DNA of 64,000 bases from Mesorhizobium sp. NZP2298 (GTDB taxonomy: Bacteria > Pseudomonadota > Alphaproteobacteria > Rhizobiales > Rhizobiaceae): positions 6,336,001-6,400,000 of the forward strand of contig NZ_CP033365.1 in assembly GCF_013170825.1 (NCBI RefSeq), written 5' to 3'. Under the pieces are notes generated by a model that was not told the DNA's origin, ran no database searches, and saw nothing but the letters and a program-made list of their open reading frames with translations. Positions within the stretch are counted from its first letter, which is position 1; each line of letters opens with the position of its first letter. Of this stretch, positions 53,261 through 61,899 are shown one piece after another. A program made the translations under genes and the position numbers.

Positions 53261-54039
53261 GAGTAATCGACGCCCATATGCACTACGGCACCGACAAGAA
53301 CGTCGCCGCCAACACCTGCGTCCCCTATCTGGTCAGGGGCGAACCCGACAGCGTCATCCGCCTGCTCGACGAGCAGGGCGCGTCGCATGGCGTACTCTTC
53401 CCGCACGACCGCCGGCAGACGCCGCCTTGGGATGCCGACTACAACGAGGCCAATGGCGATATCGGCCTCGCCGCGCTGAAATATCCCGACCGCATCGTCG
53501 GCGTTGCCCGCATCGACCCGACCTTCGGCGCCAAGCACACCCAGGAGCTCATTGACCGCTATGTCGGCGAATGGAACTGCCGCGGCTTGAAGCTGGTCGC
53601 CGGCTATGATTTCTACCGGCCCAACGACATGAAGGTCATGGGTCCGCTGCTGGACAAGGCTGAGGAGCACAACCTCACCGTCCTCATGCATTCGGGCGAT
53701 GCGCCGCGCGACCTGCCCTATCTCCAGGCGCAGGCGGCCAAGGCCTATCCGAACGTCACCTTCGTGCTCGCTCATATCGGCATGCACGCCTTCCTATGGG
53801 AGGCGATCCTCGCCTGCCAGGAATACCCCAACATCAATGTCGATATGTCGCAGGCCTATCCGTTCGACATCATGACCTTCCTGAAAAACGTCTCGGTCGA
53901 TCGCCTGCAATATGGCTCTGACGTGCCCTACCAGTCGCCGCGCGTCGAGCAGGAGAAGCTGCGCGTCATCGGCCTGAGCGAGGAGGACCTCGAAAAGGTC
54001 TTCTGGAAGAACGCGGCGCGCATCTGGCGCATCGATTGA
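53257..54039 (+). CDS. Amidohydrolase-2 family protein
   Basis: TIM-barrel metal-dependent hydrolase or decarboxylase of 260 aa. The first strand carries HxH in VIDAHMHYG; later metal or catalytic residues are His in VLMHSGDAP, His in VLAHIGMHA and Asp in QYGSDVPYQSP. GTG start at 53257 overlapping the kinase stop, with GGAAGG upstream. Related proteins act on lactones or on aromatic and keto carboxylates. In this operon a sugar-lactone or phosphosugar hydrolase is plausible but unproven. Confidence 0.88.
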   Translation: MRVIDAHMHYGTDKNVAANTCVPYLVRGEPDSVIRLLDEQGASHGVLFPHDRRQTPPWDADYNEANGDIGLAALKYPDRIVGVARIDPTFGAKHTQELIDRYVGEWNCRGLKLVAGYDFYRPNDMKVMGPLLDKAEEHNLTVLMHSGDAPRDLPYLQAQAAKAYPNVTFVLAHIGMHAFLWEAILACQEYPNINVDMSQAYPFDIMTFLKNVSVDRLQYGSDVPYQSPRVEQEKLRVIGLSEEDLEKVFWKNAARIWRID

Positions 54040-54116
54040 AGACAAAAGAACACGAAGGCGCATCGGCTGACTTGTCGTCGTCGGCGCGCCCAACCGGAAG
54101 CCAAGGAGAGAAGAAG

Positions 54117-54956
54117 ATGTCGAATCTCGACACGAAAAACACGCCGGTACTGCAGCGCCTGTTCGGCACCAGCAAGCCCATCATCGGCATGGTGCATGTG
54201 CTGCCACTACCCGGCTCGCCCTACTACCGGAACGGGTCGCTGCAGGCCGTCTATGACCAGGCGGTCGAGGAAGCGCTGGTCCTCGAGGAAGGCGGCGTCG
54301 ACGCGATCCTGCTCGAGAATGCCGGCGACATCCCTTTCCGCAAGCCTGACGACATCGGCTTCGAGACGATCGGCGCCATGTCGGTCATCGGCGATCGCAT
54401 CCGCCGCGCCACGAAGCTTCCGCTCGGCTTCAACATCGTCGCCAACGCCGCCAAGGCCTCGCTTGCCTGCGCCAAGAGCTCGAACGCGCAGTTCGTACGC
54501 GTCAACCAGTGGGCCAATGCCTATGTGGCCAATGAGGGCATCATCGAGGGTGCCTCGGCCCACGCCATGCGCTACCGGCGCGAACTCGACGCGGAGGATA
54601 TCGTCGTGTTGGCCGACGTGCACGTGAAGCATGGCAGCCACGCCATCGTCGGCGACCGCGACATCGAGGACCAGGCTCGCGACGTCGAGTTCTTCGGCGC
54701 CGACATCCTGATCGCAACCGGCACCCGCACCGGCCATCCGACGGCGCCCGCCGAAGTCAAGCAGATCCGCGCCGGCGCCGTCGGGCCGATCCTGGTCGGC
54801 AGCGGCTTCAGCAGCGACAACGCCGCCGAGCTTCTGTCTGTCGCCGACGGCGCCATCGTCGGCAGCTACGTCAAGGGCAACGGCAAGATGCACGGCGACA
54901 GGGTCGTGCTGGCCAAGGTCCAGGCGCTGATGGACGCGGTACGCAAGGTCCGCTGA
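54117..54956 (+). CDS. BtpA/SgcQ-family protein
   Basis: Cytoplasmic TIM-barrel protein of 279 aa in the BtpA family (named from cyanobacterial photosystem I biogenesis, but in heterotrophs found in sugar operons as SgcQ). Family segments are IGMVHVLPLPGSPYYRNG, GGVDAILLENAGDIPF, FVRVNQWANAYVANEGIIEG, ADVHVKHGSHAIV and PILVGSGFSSDNAAELL. The ATG at 54117 follows AAGGAGAGAAGA. Enzymatic role is not established; context suggests an aldolase- or epimerase-like step on a phosphosugar. Confidence 0.9.
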   Translation: MSNLDTKNTPVLQRLFGTSKPIIGMVHVLPLPGSPYYRNGSLQAVYDQAVEEALVLEEGGVDAILLENAGDIPFRKPDDIGFETIGAMSVIGDRIRRATKLPLGFNIVANAAKASLACAKSSNAQFVRVNQWANAYVANEGIIEGASAHAMRYRRELDAEDIVVLADVHVKHGSHAIVGDRDIEDQARDVEFFGADILIATGTRTGHPTAPAEVKQIRAGAVGPILVGSGFSSDNAAELLSVADGAIVGSYVKGNGKMHGDRVVLAKVQALMDAVRKVR

Positions 54957-54990
54957 CATCCACACCGGTCCGGAAGAGAGGGGCTGATCC

Positions 54991-56061
54991 ATGGCATCCA
55001 TCGAACTGCGCGGCGTCGAGAAATCATTCGGCGCTGCCGCCATCATCCGCGGCATCAACCTCAGCATAGGGGATGGCGAGTTCGTGGCACTCGTCGGTCC
55101 CTCCGGCTGCGGAAAGTCTACGCTGCTGCGCATCATCTCCGGGCTGGAGAGCGCCTCGCGCGGCGACATCCTGCTTGACGGGCGCAAGGTCAACGACGAC
55201 AGCCCGCGCGACCGCAACGTGGCGATGGTCTTCCAGAGCTATGCGCTCTACCCGCACATGACGGTGGCCGAGAACATGGCCTTCAACCTGAAGCTTTCCG
55301 GCAAGGGCAAGGCGGAGATCGCCACCCGCGTCGAGGAGGCCGCGCGCATGCTCGACCTCGCCGACCTCCTGCACCGCAAGCCCGGCCAACTGTCCGGCGG
55401 CCAGCGCCAGCGCGTCGCCATGGGCCGCGCCATCGTGCGCAACCCCTCGGTGTTCCTGTTCGACGAGCCGCTGTCCAATCTCGACGCCAAACTGCGCGTG
55501 CAGATGCGCGGTGAAATCAAGCTCCTGCATCATCGCGTCCGAACGACCGCCGTGTATGTCACGCACGACCAGATCGAGGCGATGACGCTCGCGGACCGCA
55601 TCGTCGTCCTCAACGGCGGCAACATCGAACAGGTCGGCTCGCCGCTCGAACTTTACAACAGGCCGGCCAACCTGTTCGTCGCCGGCTTCATCGGCTCGCC
55701 GGCAATGAACGTGGTCAAGGCCGAGCTTCGCCAAACGGCGGCGGGCATCAAGGCCGTGCTTGGCGATGGCTCGGAGATCGCCCTACCGGTCCGCGCCTAC
55801 GCTTCGTCGACGAACCGCATCGTGCTGGGCATTCGGCCCGAAAGTGTGATCGTGGACCGTCAGGCCGGCGATCTTACCGGCACGCTGAAAGTGGCGGAGC
55901 CGACAGGGCCGCAGACGCATCTGGTGGTCGACGCGGCGGGAACCGACATCCTCGCCATCGTCAAGGCCGATTTCGCTTCGCGCGATGGCGACCGTCTGTG
56001 GCTGTCGTTTCCGACCGAAGCCCTTCACGTCTTCGACGCGGAAAGCGGAAAAGTCATCTGA
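54991..56061 (+). CDS. ABC transporter ATP-binding protein, UgpC/MalK-like
   Basis: Cytoplasmic ATPase of 356 aa for the module E importer. Walker A GPSGCGKST, signature QLSGGQRQRVAMGRAI, Walker B VFLFDEPLSNLD, H-loop VYVTHDQIEAMT; the C-terminal OB/TOBE domain (about 235-350) includes VLGIRPESVIVD. GAGAGGGG precedes the ATG. Last gene of the operon. Confidence 0.95.
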   Translation: MASIELRGVEKSFGAAAIIRGINLSIGDGEFVALVGPSGCGKSTLLRIISGLESASRGDILLDGRKVNDDSPRDRNVAMVFQSYALYPHMTVAENMAFNLKLSGKGKAEIATRVEEAARMLDLADLLHRKPGQLSGGQRQRVAMGRAIVRNPSVFLFDEPLSNLDAKLRVQMRGEIKLLHHRVRTTAVYVTHDQIEAMTLADRIVVLNGGNIEQVGSPLELYNRPANLFVAGFIGSPAMNVVKAELRQTAAGIKAVLGDGSEIALPVRAYASSTNRIVLGIRPESVIVDRQAGDLTGTLKVAEPTGPQTHLVVDAAGTDILAIVKADFASRDGDRLWLSFPTEALHVFDAESGKVI

Positions 56062-56370
56062 AGCACGCGGGGTCGGGCCTCAAGCGCCGACGTATCGGCT
56101 CCATGGGTGGTCGTCGGGCCATCCCTCGCCGATTTTCCGAGAGTTCGCGCGGAATGAGTTCGAGGATCGGGAGATTCCGGATCTGACCGGCTATTCCAGC
56201 GTGGCGACCAACAATCGAGCCAAGGATTCCCTATGCCGGCCTGTGAATTACCGCGGACGGCCACATTCGCCATAATCTGCTTCCCAACGGTCGCTATGAC
56301 GAAGCGCGCGGCCGTCGAGAGGGTGCATACCGGCTGCAGTCGGATACAGCTTCACCCAGCCGGCCTCCGA
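56062..56370. other. Gap between module E operon and lrp-like gene
   Basis: About 310 bases between convergent genes. No gene, no clear terminator with a U-run and no repeat was seen. Confidence 0.4.
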
Positions 56371-56808
56371 CTAGTCCAGGTTCAGCACTACCATCGTGGA
56401 GGTCTCGGCTACCGACGGGATCGACTGCAGGACATTGCTGATGAAGTTGCGGAGCGCGGCTATGTCCTTGACCCAGACACGCAGCAGGTAGTCGATGTTC
56501 CCCGTCACCAGCAGGCATTCGGTGATCTCCGGCCGTTTGGCGACCTCGCGCAGGAATTCACCGGCCCCTTCAGGGCCTTGCTTGCCCAGACGCACCGAGA
56601 CGATGACGCAGATCGCCAAACCCATAGCGGACGGGTTGATCCGCGCAGCGTAGCCCTGGATCACACCGCTATCCTCCAGGCGTTTCACGCGGCGCGCGCA
56701 GGGCGTCGGAGACAGGCCGACCCGCGCGGCCAGATCGACCGTCGAGACGCGCGCGTCGGCCCGCAGTTCGCGCAGGATCTTATGGTCGATGGCATCCAGA
56801 ATCGTCAT
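56371..56808 (-). CDS. Lrp/AsnC-family transcriptional regulator
   Basis: Regulator of 145 aa. Helix-turn-helix MTILDAIDHKILRELRADARVSTVDLAARVGLSPTPCARRVKRLEDSGVIQGY and an RAM (ligand-binding) domain with ITECLLVTGNIDYLLRVWVKD. ATG at 56808 has GGTGA eight bases upstream. It is divergent from the DUF1330 and aminotransferase genes, which suggests control by an amino acid that the aminotransferase uses. Confidence 0.92.
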   Translation of the reverse strand: MTILDAIDHKILRELRADARVSTVDLAARVGLSPTPCARRVKRLEDSGVIQGYAARINPSAMGLAICVIVSVRLGKQGPEGAGEFLREVAKRPEITECLLVTGNIDYLLRVWVKDIAALRNFISNVLQSIPSVAETSTMVVLNLD

Positions 56809-56944
56809 GGCTGATTTCACCACATCTTACGCAGATCATAGAGAGAAACTGCAAGGAATCTCAAGATGGCGATGTCATTTGGTGTAAAACGCTCTTCAGC
56901 CCGTCCTAAGCTCGACATCATCGCAACGCGGGGAGGACGAAGGA

Positions 56945-57265
56945 TTGGCGGCTTACATGATCTGCACGATGCGCGTGCATGATGCCGAAACCTACAAGAG
57001 ATACACGGCGGTGACGCCCGGCACGCTGGCACGCTACGGCGGCAGGTTCCTGACGCGCGGCGAGCCGGTCACGACCTCGGAAGGCGAACCCTTCACGCAG
57101 CGCATGGTCATACTCGAATTCCCCGATCGGGCGTCGGCCGAGGCCTGGTACAACGATCCGGAGTACCAGAGCGCGTCGGAGTTTCGCCGGGCGTCGGCTT
57201 CCGACGGACGGATGATCCTGCAGGAAGGTCGGCCGCACAGCGCAGCGCCCGATCCATTGGTCTGA
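56945..57265 (+). CDS. DUF1330-family small protein
   Basis: Protein of 106 aa of the dimeric alpha-beta barrel type. Family features are AYMICTMRVHDAETYKRYTAVTP, GGRFLTRGEPV and VILEFPDRASAEAWYNDPEYQSASEFRRASA. Starts with TTG at 56945 behind GGAGG (seven bases); an internal ATG at 56957 is the alternative. Biochemical role of the family is unknown. Eleven bases upstream of the aminotransferase gene. Confidence 0.85.
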   Translation: MAAYMICTMRVHDAETYKRYTAVTPGTLARYGGRFLTRGEPVTTSEGEPFTQRMVILEFPDRASAEAWYNDPEYQSASEFRRASASDGRMILQEGRPHSAAPDPLV

Positions 57266-57276
57266 GAGGAATCGAC

Positions 57277-58533
57277 GTGGTGGCAAGCGATCTCGCCCCG
57301 GCGATGGACGACCGTGCAAAGGTGCCGGGCGGCAGACGGCCGCCATTCGCGGCGTGGCTGTCGACGACCAACGACGTCACCAAGACCTTCCTGTCGGTGG
57401 CCGAAAGGGCCGACGTGATCAACCTCGCGGGCGGCTTGCCCGAGCCGACGACCTATCCGGCCGAGGAACTGGCCGGCATCGCTGCCGAGGCGCTTCGCAA
57501 GCATGGCCCGGAAGTGCTGAGCTACAGCCAGATCGACGGTTTGCCGGCATTGCGCGACCGTCTGGCCGAACGCTTCAGCGACGAATACGTGCGGCTGACA
57601 CGCGAAAACGTCATCGTCACCACCGCCGGCATGCAGGCGCTCGACCTGATCGGCAAGGTGCTGCTCGAACAAGGAAGCGTCATCGCCGCGCATGCTCCAA
57701 CCTATCTTGGCGCGATCGATGCATGGCGGCCGCGCGCGCCGCGCTATCGCCCATTCACACCGGGCAGCAATACGCTGGACTATCCGACGGCATTCGAGGG
57801 CGCCAGCTTCGTCTACACGGTGCCCAACTTCTCCAATCCGAGCGGCAAGCTAGTGACGCACGGCCAGCGTGTCGCGATGGTGGAAGCGGCGCACCAGACC
57901 GGCGTCTGGCTGGTGGAGGACGACCCCTATGGCGGTCTGTATTATGACGGCGCGCCGCTGCCGCGCCTGCTGTCGCTTTCAGGCAAGCTGATGGGCGAGG
58001 CCGATGCGGAACCCTATAGGGGACCCGTCGTCTACACGGGCACGCTTTCCAAGGAAGTCGCGCCGGGCTTGCGTGTCGGCTGGGTAGTCGCCGCGCCCGA
58101 GATGATCCGGGCACTGACCGTCGCCAAACAGGGCTCGGATATGTGCACCAGCGGGCTCAGCCAGCGGCTCGTGCTGGATGCCATGAACGCCGGATTGCCC
58201 GAGCGGATTCAGCCGCAAATCCTGGCGCTCTACCGCGCGCGCCGCGACGCCTTGTGCGAGGCGATGGAAGAACATCTGGGCTCGCTCTTCGCCTGGGAAA
58301 AGCCGCAAGGCGGCATGTTCGTCTGGGCGACGGCGCGCAATCCATCGCTCGACACAGACGAGCTGATGCGGTTGGGGCTGGAGGAAGGCGTCTGCGTCAC
58401 GCCCAGCAGCGTGTTCGACGTGACCGGCGAGGACCGTCGCGCCATTCGCATCAACTTCACGCTCAACGCGCCCGAGCGGCTGCACGAAGGGGTGCGGCGG
58501 CTGGCTGCTGCGGTCCGCAGGCTTGGTCAATGA
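57277..58533 (+). CDS. PLP-dependent aminotransferase (2-aminoadipate/LysN-like, fold type I)
   Basis: Cytoplasmic aminotransferase of 418 aa. Typical blocks: LAGGLPEPTTYPAEEL, TTAGMQALDLIGKVLL, VPNFSNPSGKL, VEDDPYGGLYYDG and the PLP lysine in YTGTLSKEVAPGLRVGW; substrate Arg in RAIRINFTL. The GTG at 57277 has GAGAGGA six bases upstream. No N-terminal MocR DNA-binding domain, so it is a plain enzyme. Likely under control of the divergent Lrp protein. Confidence 0.92.
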   Translation: MVASDLAPAMDDRAKVPGGRRPPFAAWLSTTNDVTKTFLSVAERADVINLAGGLPEPTTYPAEELAGIAAEALRKHGPEVLSYSQIDGLPALRDRLAERFSDEYVRLTRENVIVTTAGMQALDLIGKVLLEQGSVIAAHAPTYLGAIDAWRPRAPRYRPFTPGSNTLDYPTAFEGASFVYTVPNFSNPSGKLVTHGQRVAMVEAAHQTGVWLVEDDPYGGLYYDGAPLPRLLSLSGKLMGEADAEPYRGPVVYTGTLSKEVAPGLRVGWVVAAPEMIRALTVAKQGSDMCTSGLSQRLVLDAMNAGLPERIQPQILALYRARRDALCEAMEEHLGSLFAWEKPQGGMFVWATARNPSLDTDELMRLGLEEGVCVTPSSVFDVTGEDRRAIRINFTLNAPERLHEGVRRLAAAVRRLGQ

Positions 58534-58601
58534 CCGGAAGGGCCGCTTGATCGCTTGAAGGATGCCTTGTCGAACCCCCCTGCGCTGCGCGGAAGCTGGA
58601 C

Positions 58602-59513
58602 TTGAGAACCGAGATAACGCACGTCGATCCCGCTTATCGGACTTATGCCGACTTCTACATGCGGTCGGCTTACGGGGCGTTTCCGCAGCAGCACAGGCAC
58701 ATTCAAGGCAGCATGCGCTCCAGCCTGATCCTGGTCGAGCAGAGTCGGCATGAGTTCGTAGATCCGGCCGTCGACGAATTGGTCGTCTCGACGCCGCTTG
58801 ATGCTGCCTGCAGCTATGACTGGAATATGGGGTCGGGCTGGACGTCCGGGCAGTCACGCACCGGCGATCTGATCATCGTCCCGCCGGGTACCGACAGCCG
58901 CTGGCGTGCGGGCGGCGACCGCCGGCTGATCATCCTGGCAATCCCGACGGCGCTGGTGAGCCAGTTGTTGGGGCCGGATTGTCCGGCGGACCTGGCCGCA
59001 ACCTTCGCACCGCTTGGCGGCTCCTCGGGCAACGACGCATTCGTCAACGCTGTTCTGCGGCGGCTGTGGGAGAATAGCGGCGAGGACGAACCGATCAACC
59101 GCTCGCTTGCCGATCGACTGGTGGAGGCGCTCGTTTGCCACCTCGTAATGCGTGCCGGCACGGTCACGCCGAAGCTCGCGCCCGGCCCGTTTTCGCTGCG
59201 GGAGTGGCGCAAGCTCGAGGACTATGTCGACGCGCATCTGCATCGCGACATCCTGCTTCTGGACCTGGCGGACATCGTCGGCTGGAGCGTGCGGCACTTC
59301 TCGCGCATGTTCCGGCAGGCCACGGGCAAGACGCCGCATGACTGGATCGTCGCCAAGCGCGTAGGCCGCTCCAAGGACCTGCTTGGCAAGGAGAAGCTCT
59401 CGCTGGCCGAAATCGCGCTCTGTTGCGGTTTTGCCGACCAGAGCCATTTCACGACCTCTTTCCGGAAAGCGACGGGCATGACTCCGCTTCGCTGGCGCCG
59501 CGGCCGTGTCTGA
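58602..59513 (+). CDS. AraC-family transcriptional regulator
   Basis: Regulator of 303 aa: N-terminal cupin-like ligand domain and C-terminal double helix-turn-helix (LLDLADIVGWSVRHFSRMFRQATGKTPHDWIV, LSLAEIALCCGFADQSHFTTSFRKATGMTPLRWRRG). TTG start at 58602 with GGAAG six bases upstream. It precedes the amidohydrolase gene in the same direction and probably controls it. Confidence 0.93.
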   Translation: MRTEITHVDPAYRTYADFYMRSAYGAFPQQHRHIQGSMRSSLILVEQSRHEFVDPAVDELVVSTPLDAACSYDWNMGSGWTSGQSRTGDLIIVPPGTDSRWRAGGDRRLIILAIPTALVSQLLGPDCPADLAATFAPLGGSSGNDAFVNAVLRRLWENSGEDEPINRSLADRLVEALVCHLVMRAGTVTPKLAPGPFSLREWRKLEDYVDAHLHRDILLLDLADIVGWSVRHFSRMFRQATGKTPHDWIVAKRVGRSKDLLGKEKLSLAEIALCCGFADQSHFTTSFRKATGMTPLRWRRGRV

Positions 59514-59693
59514 GGTCGGGCCCAATCTCGTTCGGCGATGCGGCTAGCCGACCGCGCCGTCATGTCCGGATTTCACAATACCGCATGCGCGAAGGCCATG
59601 CACACTTGATCGCGCGGGAAGTGGCCGCCAGGGCGGCCGCGGCGGCCGATGTCGGCGCGCAGCATCCGTATTCTGGAACAGGGGCCAGGCAAC

Positions 59694-60590
59694 ATGTATT
59701 CGGGACCGATCATCGATCCGCATCACCACCTATGGGATCTTTCCATGGGCAAGCATGCATGGCTGGTGCCGTCCGACCCGACGGTACAAGCCATCGCCGG
59801 CCTGGAAAAGATCGCCCACGACTATTTCCCGGATGACTACGCCAGGGATGCGGCCGGCCACAACGTCGTTGCCACCGTGCATATCGAGGCGCTTTGGGCC
59901 GGCAATCCGGTCGAGGAGACGCGCTGGCTCGAGACGCTCGACAAGTCCAGGGGCGTCGCGCTGCGCTACGTCGCGGGGGCATCTCTCGGTATGGGCGGCG
60001 CCGAGCGGGTGATCGCCGAACAGGCGGCCTTCGATCGCGTGACCGGCATTCGCGGGATCCTGAGCTGGCATCCCGATCCCAAGAAGTGCTTCGTCAGCGA
60101 TCCCGAACTCGGACGCAACGCCGACTGGCGACGCGATGTCGCGCTTTTACCGGCGCATGGGCTGAACCTCGAACTGATGATGTACCCCTACCAGGCGAGC
60201 ATCGTGCGCGAGATAGCCGACTCGCTGCCGGACCTCCAGATCATTATCAACCACTGCGGTAGCCCGATCGATCGCGACGCCGAGGGCATGCAGCGCTGGC
60301 GCGACGGCCTAAAGCTGATCTCCGTCTGCCCCAACATCGCGATCAAGATCTCCAACCCCGGCGCCTACGATCATGACTGGACACCGGAGAGCATCCGCGA
60401 TGTCGCCATGCACTGCATCGACTGCTTCGGCACCGAACGCAGCATGTTCGGCACGGATTATCCGGTTTCGAAGATCCAGATGAGTTACGACCAGATCTAC
60501 GACACATTCAAGACCATTGCCTCGGCCTTGCCCGTGGAAGACCAGGCGAAGCTCTTCCACGACAATGCAAAGCGGTTCTACCGACTATGA
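59694..60590 (+). CDS. Amidohydrolase-2 family protein
   Basis: Metal-dependent TIM-barrel hydrolase or lactonase of 298 aa. HxH in IIDPHHHLWD, His in IIINHCGSPID, and Asp in MFGTDYPVSK are visible; AFDRVTGIRGILSWHPDP and LELMMYPYQ are typical of the lactonase/2-pyrone-4,6-dicarboxylate hydrolase-like group. ATG at 59694 is preferred to 59649 on alignment of the conserved first strand. Convergent with the M20 gene, 26 bases apart. Confidence 0.9.
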   Translation: MYSGPIIDPHHHLWDLSMGKHAWLVPSDPTVQAIAGLEKIAHDYFPDDYARDAAGHNVVATVHIEALWAGNPVEETRWLETLDKSRGVALRYVAGASLGMGGAERVIAEQAAFDRVTGIRGILSWHPDPKKCFVSDPELGRNADWRRDVALLPAHGLNLELMMYPYQASIVREIADSLPDLQIIINHCGSPIDRDAEGMQRWRDGLKLISVCPNIAIKISNPGAYDHDWTPESIRDVAMHCIDCFGTERSMFGTDYPVSKIQMSYDQIYDTFKTIASALPVEDQAKLFHDNAKRFYRL

Positions 60591-60616
60591 CTGGCCGCGC
60601 CGTGCCGCTGCCGGGG

Positions 60617-61780
60617 TCACGCCCTTCTCGCATCGCCGATCAGGCCATCGATGAAGTCGACGCAGCGATGCATCTGCTCCACGGCGATCCATTCGTCGGC
60701 GATGTGCGCCTCGCGGTCGCGTCCCGGTCCGCAGATGATTGTCGGCACTCCGGCGCGCTGGAAGATTCCGGCCTCCGAGCCGTAATTGACGGTGCCGACC
60801 TGGTTGGTTCGCGCGAAGCGCTTCGCCAGCGTTTCGGCCAGCGAACCCTCGCTCGGCACCAGCGGCGGAACGTCGTAGGCATATTCCGTCTTGATCGCGG
60901 AGTCGGAAAAGCCGGCCTTCATGACGGGCAGGACCGTCTCGTCACAATAGGTGCCGAAACGCTCGACCAGCTTCTCGACCATGCCGGCCTTTGTTGCGCG
61001 GATGTCCCATTGGAAGCGCACGTCGCCGGGAATGGCGTTGCGGGCCGTGCCGCCCTGGATCACACCGACGCTGACGGTCGTGTAGGGCAGCTCGAATGGC
61101 GATTCGGCCTCGGGCGCGGCAGCCAGTTCCTCGGCATAGCCGCGCAACTCGCCGATCAAGTCGATGGCGTGGAAGATGGCATTGACGCCGAGATCCGGGC
61201 GCGAGGAATGGCAGGCCTTGCCGGTGATCGTCGTAAGGAGGCCGGTGCTGCCCTTGTGGCCGCCGATGACCCCCATCTCGGTCGGCTCGCCGACAAAGAC
61301 CGCGAGTTGTTTGGGCAGAGACCTGGTCATGTGGTCGATGAGGCCGTAGGCACCGAGGCAGCCGACCTCCTCGTCATAGGACAGCGCCAGGTGGAGGGGC
61401 ACGGCAAGCGGCGCGGCGAGCATGGTTGGCACGCGCGCCAGCATGCAGGCGACGAAACCTTTCATGTCGGTCGTGCCGCGTCCATAGAGCCTGCCATCCT
61501 TCTCCCACATGCGGAACGGATCGCGCGACCACTGCTGGCCCTCGACCGGCACGACGTCGGTGTGGCCGCTCAGCACATAGCCTGGCACGTCGGCCGGGCC
61601 GATCGTGGCGAAAAGATTTGCCTTCTGGCCGGTCGCATCCGGCAGCAACGTGCTCGCGACGCCCAGTCCGTCGAGATACGATCGCACGAAGTCGATCAGT
61701 TCGAGGTTGGAGCGGCTGCTCACGGTGTCGAAGCCGACCAGGCGGTCCAGCAGCTCGATCTCGGAAAGGGGCGTCGTCAT
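60617..61780 (-). CDS. M20-family deacylase, acetylornithine deacetylase-like
   Basis: Cytoplasmic zinc amidohydrolase of 387 aa, ArgE/DapE type. Metal ligands: His in LSGHTDVVPVEG, Asp in YGRGTTDMKGF, Glu pair in LSYDEEVGCLG, Glu in VFVGEPTEM and His in DREAHIADEW. Removes an acyl group from an amino acid. It is divergent from the branched-chain-amino-acid-type importer, suggesting that an N-acylated amino acid is imported and deacylated. It is unlikely to be the housekeeping biosynthetic argE in this setting, though that cannot be excluded. Confidence 0.9.
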   Translation of the reverse strand: MTTPLSEIELLDRLVGFDTVSSRSNLELIDFVRSYLDGLGVASTLLPDATGQKANLFATIGPADVPGYVLSGHTDVVPVEGQQWSRDPFRMWEKDGRLYGRGTTDMKGFVACMLARVPTMLAAPLAVPLHLALSYDEEVGCLGAYGLIDHMTRSLPKQLAVFVGEPTEMGVIGGHKGSTGLLTTITGKACHSSRPDLGVNAIFHAIDLIGELRGYAEELAAAPEAESPFELPYTTVSVGVIQGGTARNAIPGDVRFQWDIRATKAGMVEKLVERFGTYCDETVLPVMKAGFSDSAIKTEYAYDVPPLVPSEGSLAETLAKRFARTNQVGTVNYGSEAGIFQRAGVPTIICGPGRDREAHIADEWIAVEQMHRCVDFIDGLIGDARRA

Positions 61781-61899
61781 GGCAAGTCCTCGTCTTGGCG
61801 AAGCGCCAGTCTAGCCGAGACCGTCAGGCGATCTTTTGCAATCCGGCCAAACGGCCGGAGAAACTCGTTCAACCTAAAACCAAAAAGGGGAACTGACAC

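Noticed and set aside
54117..54956. Photosystem I assembly protein
   Set aside because: The BtpA name comes from cyanobacteria; nothing photosynthetic is in the window and the operon is for sugar use.
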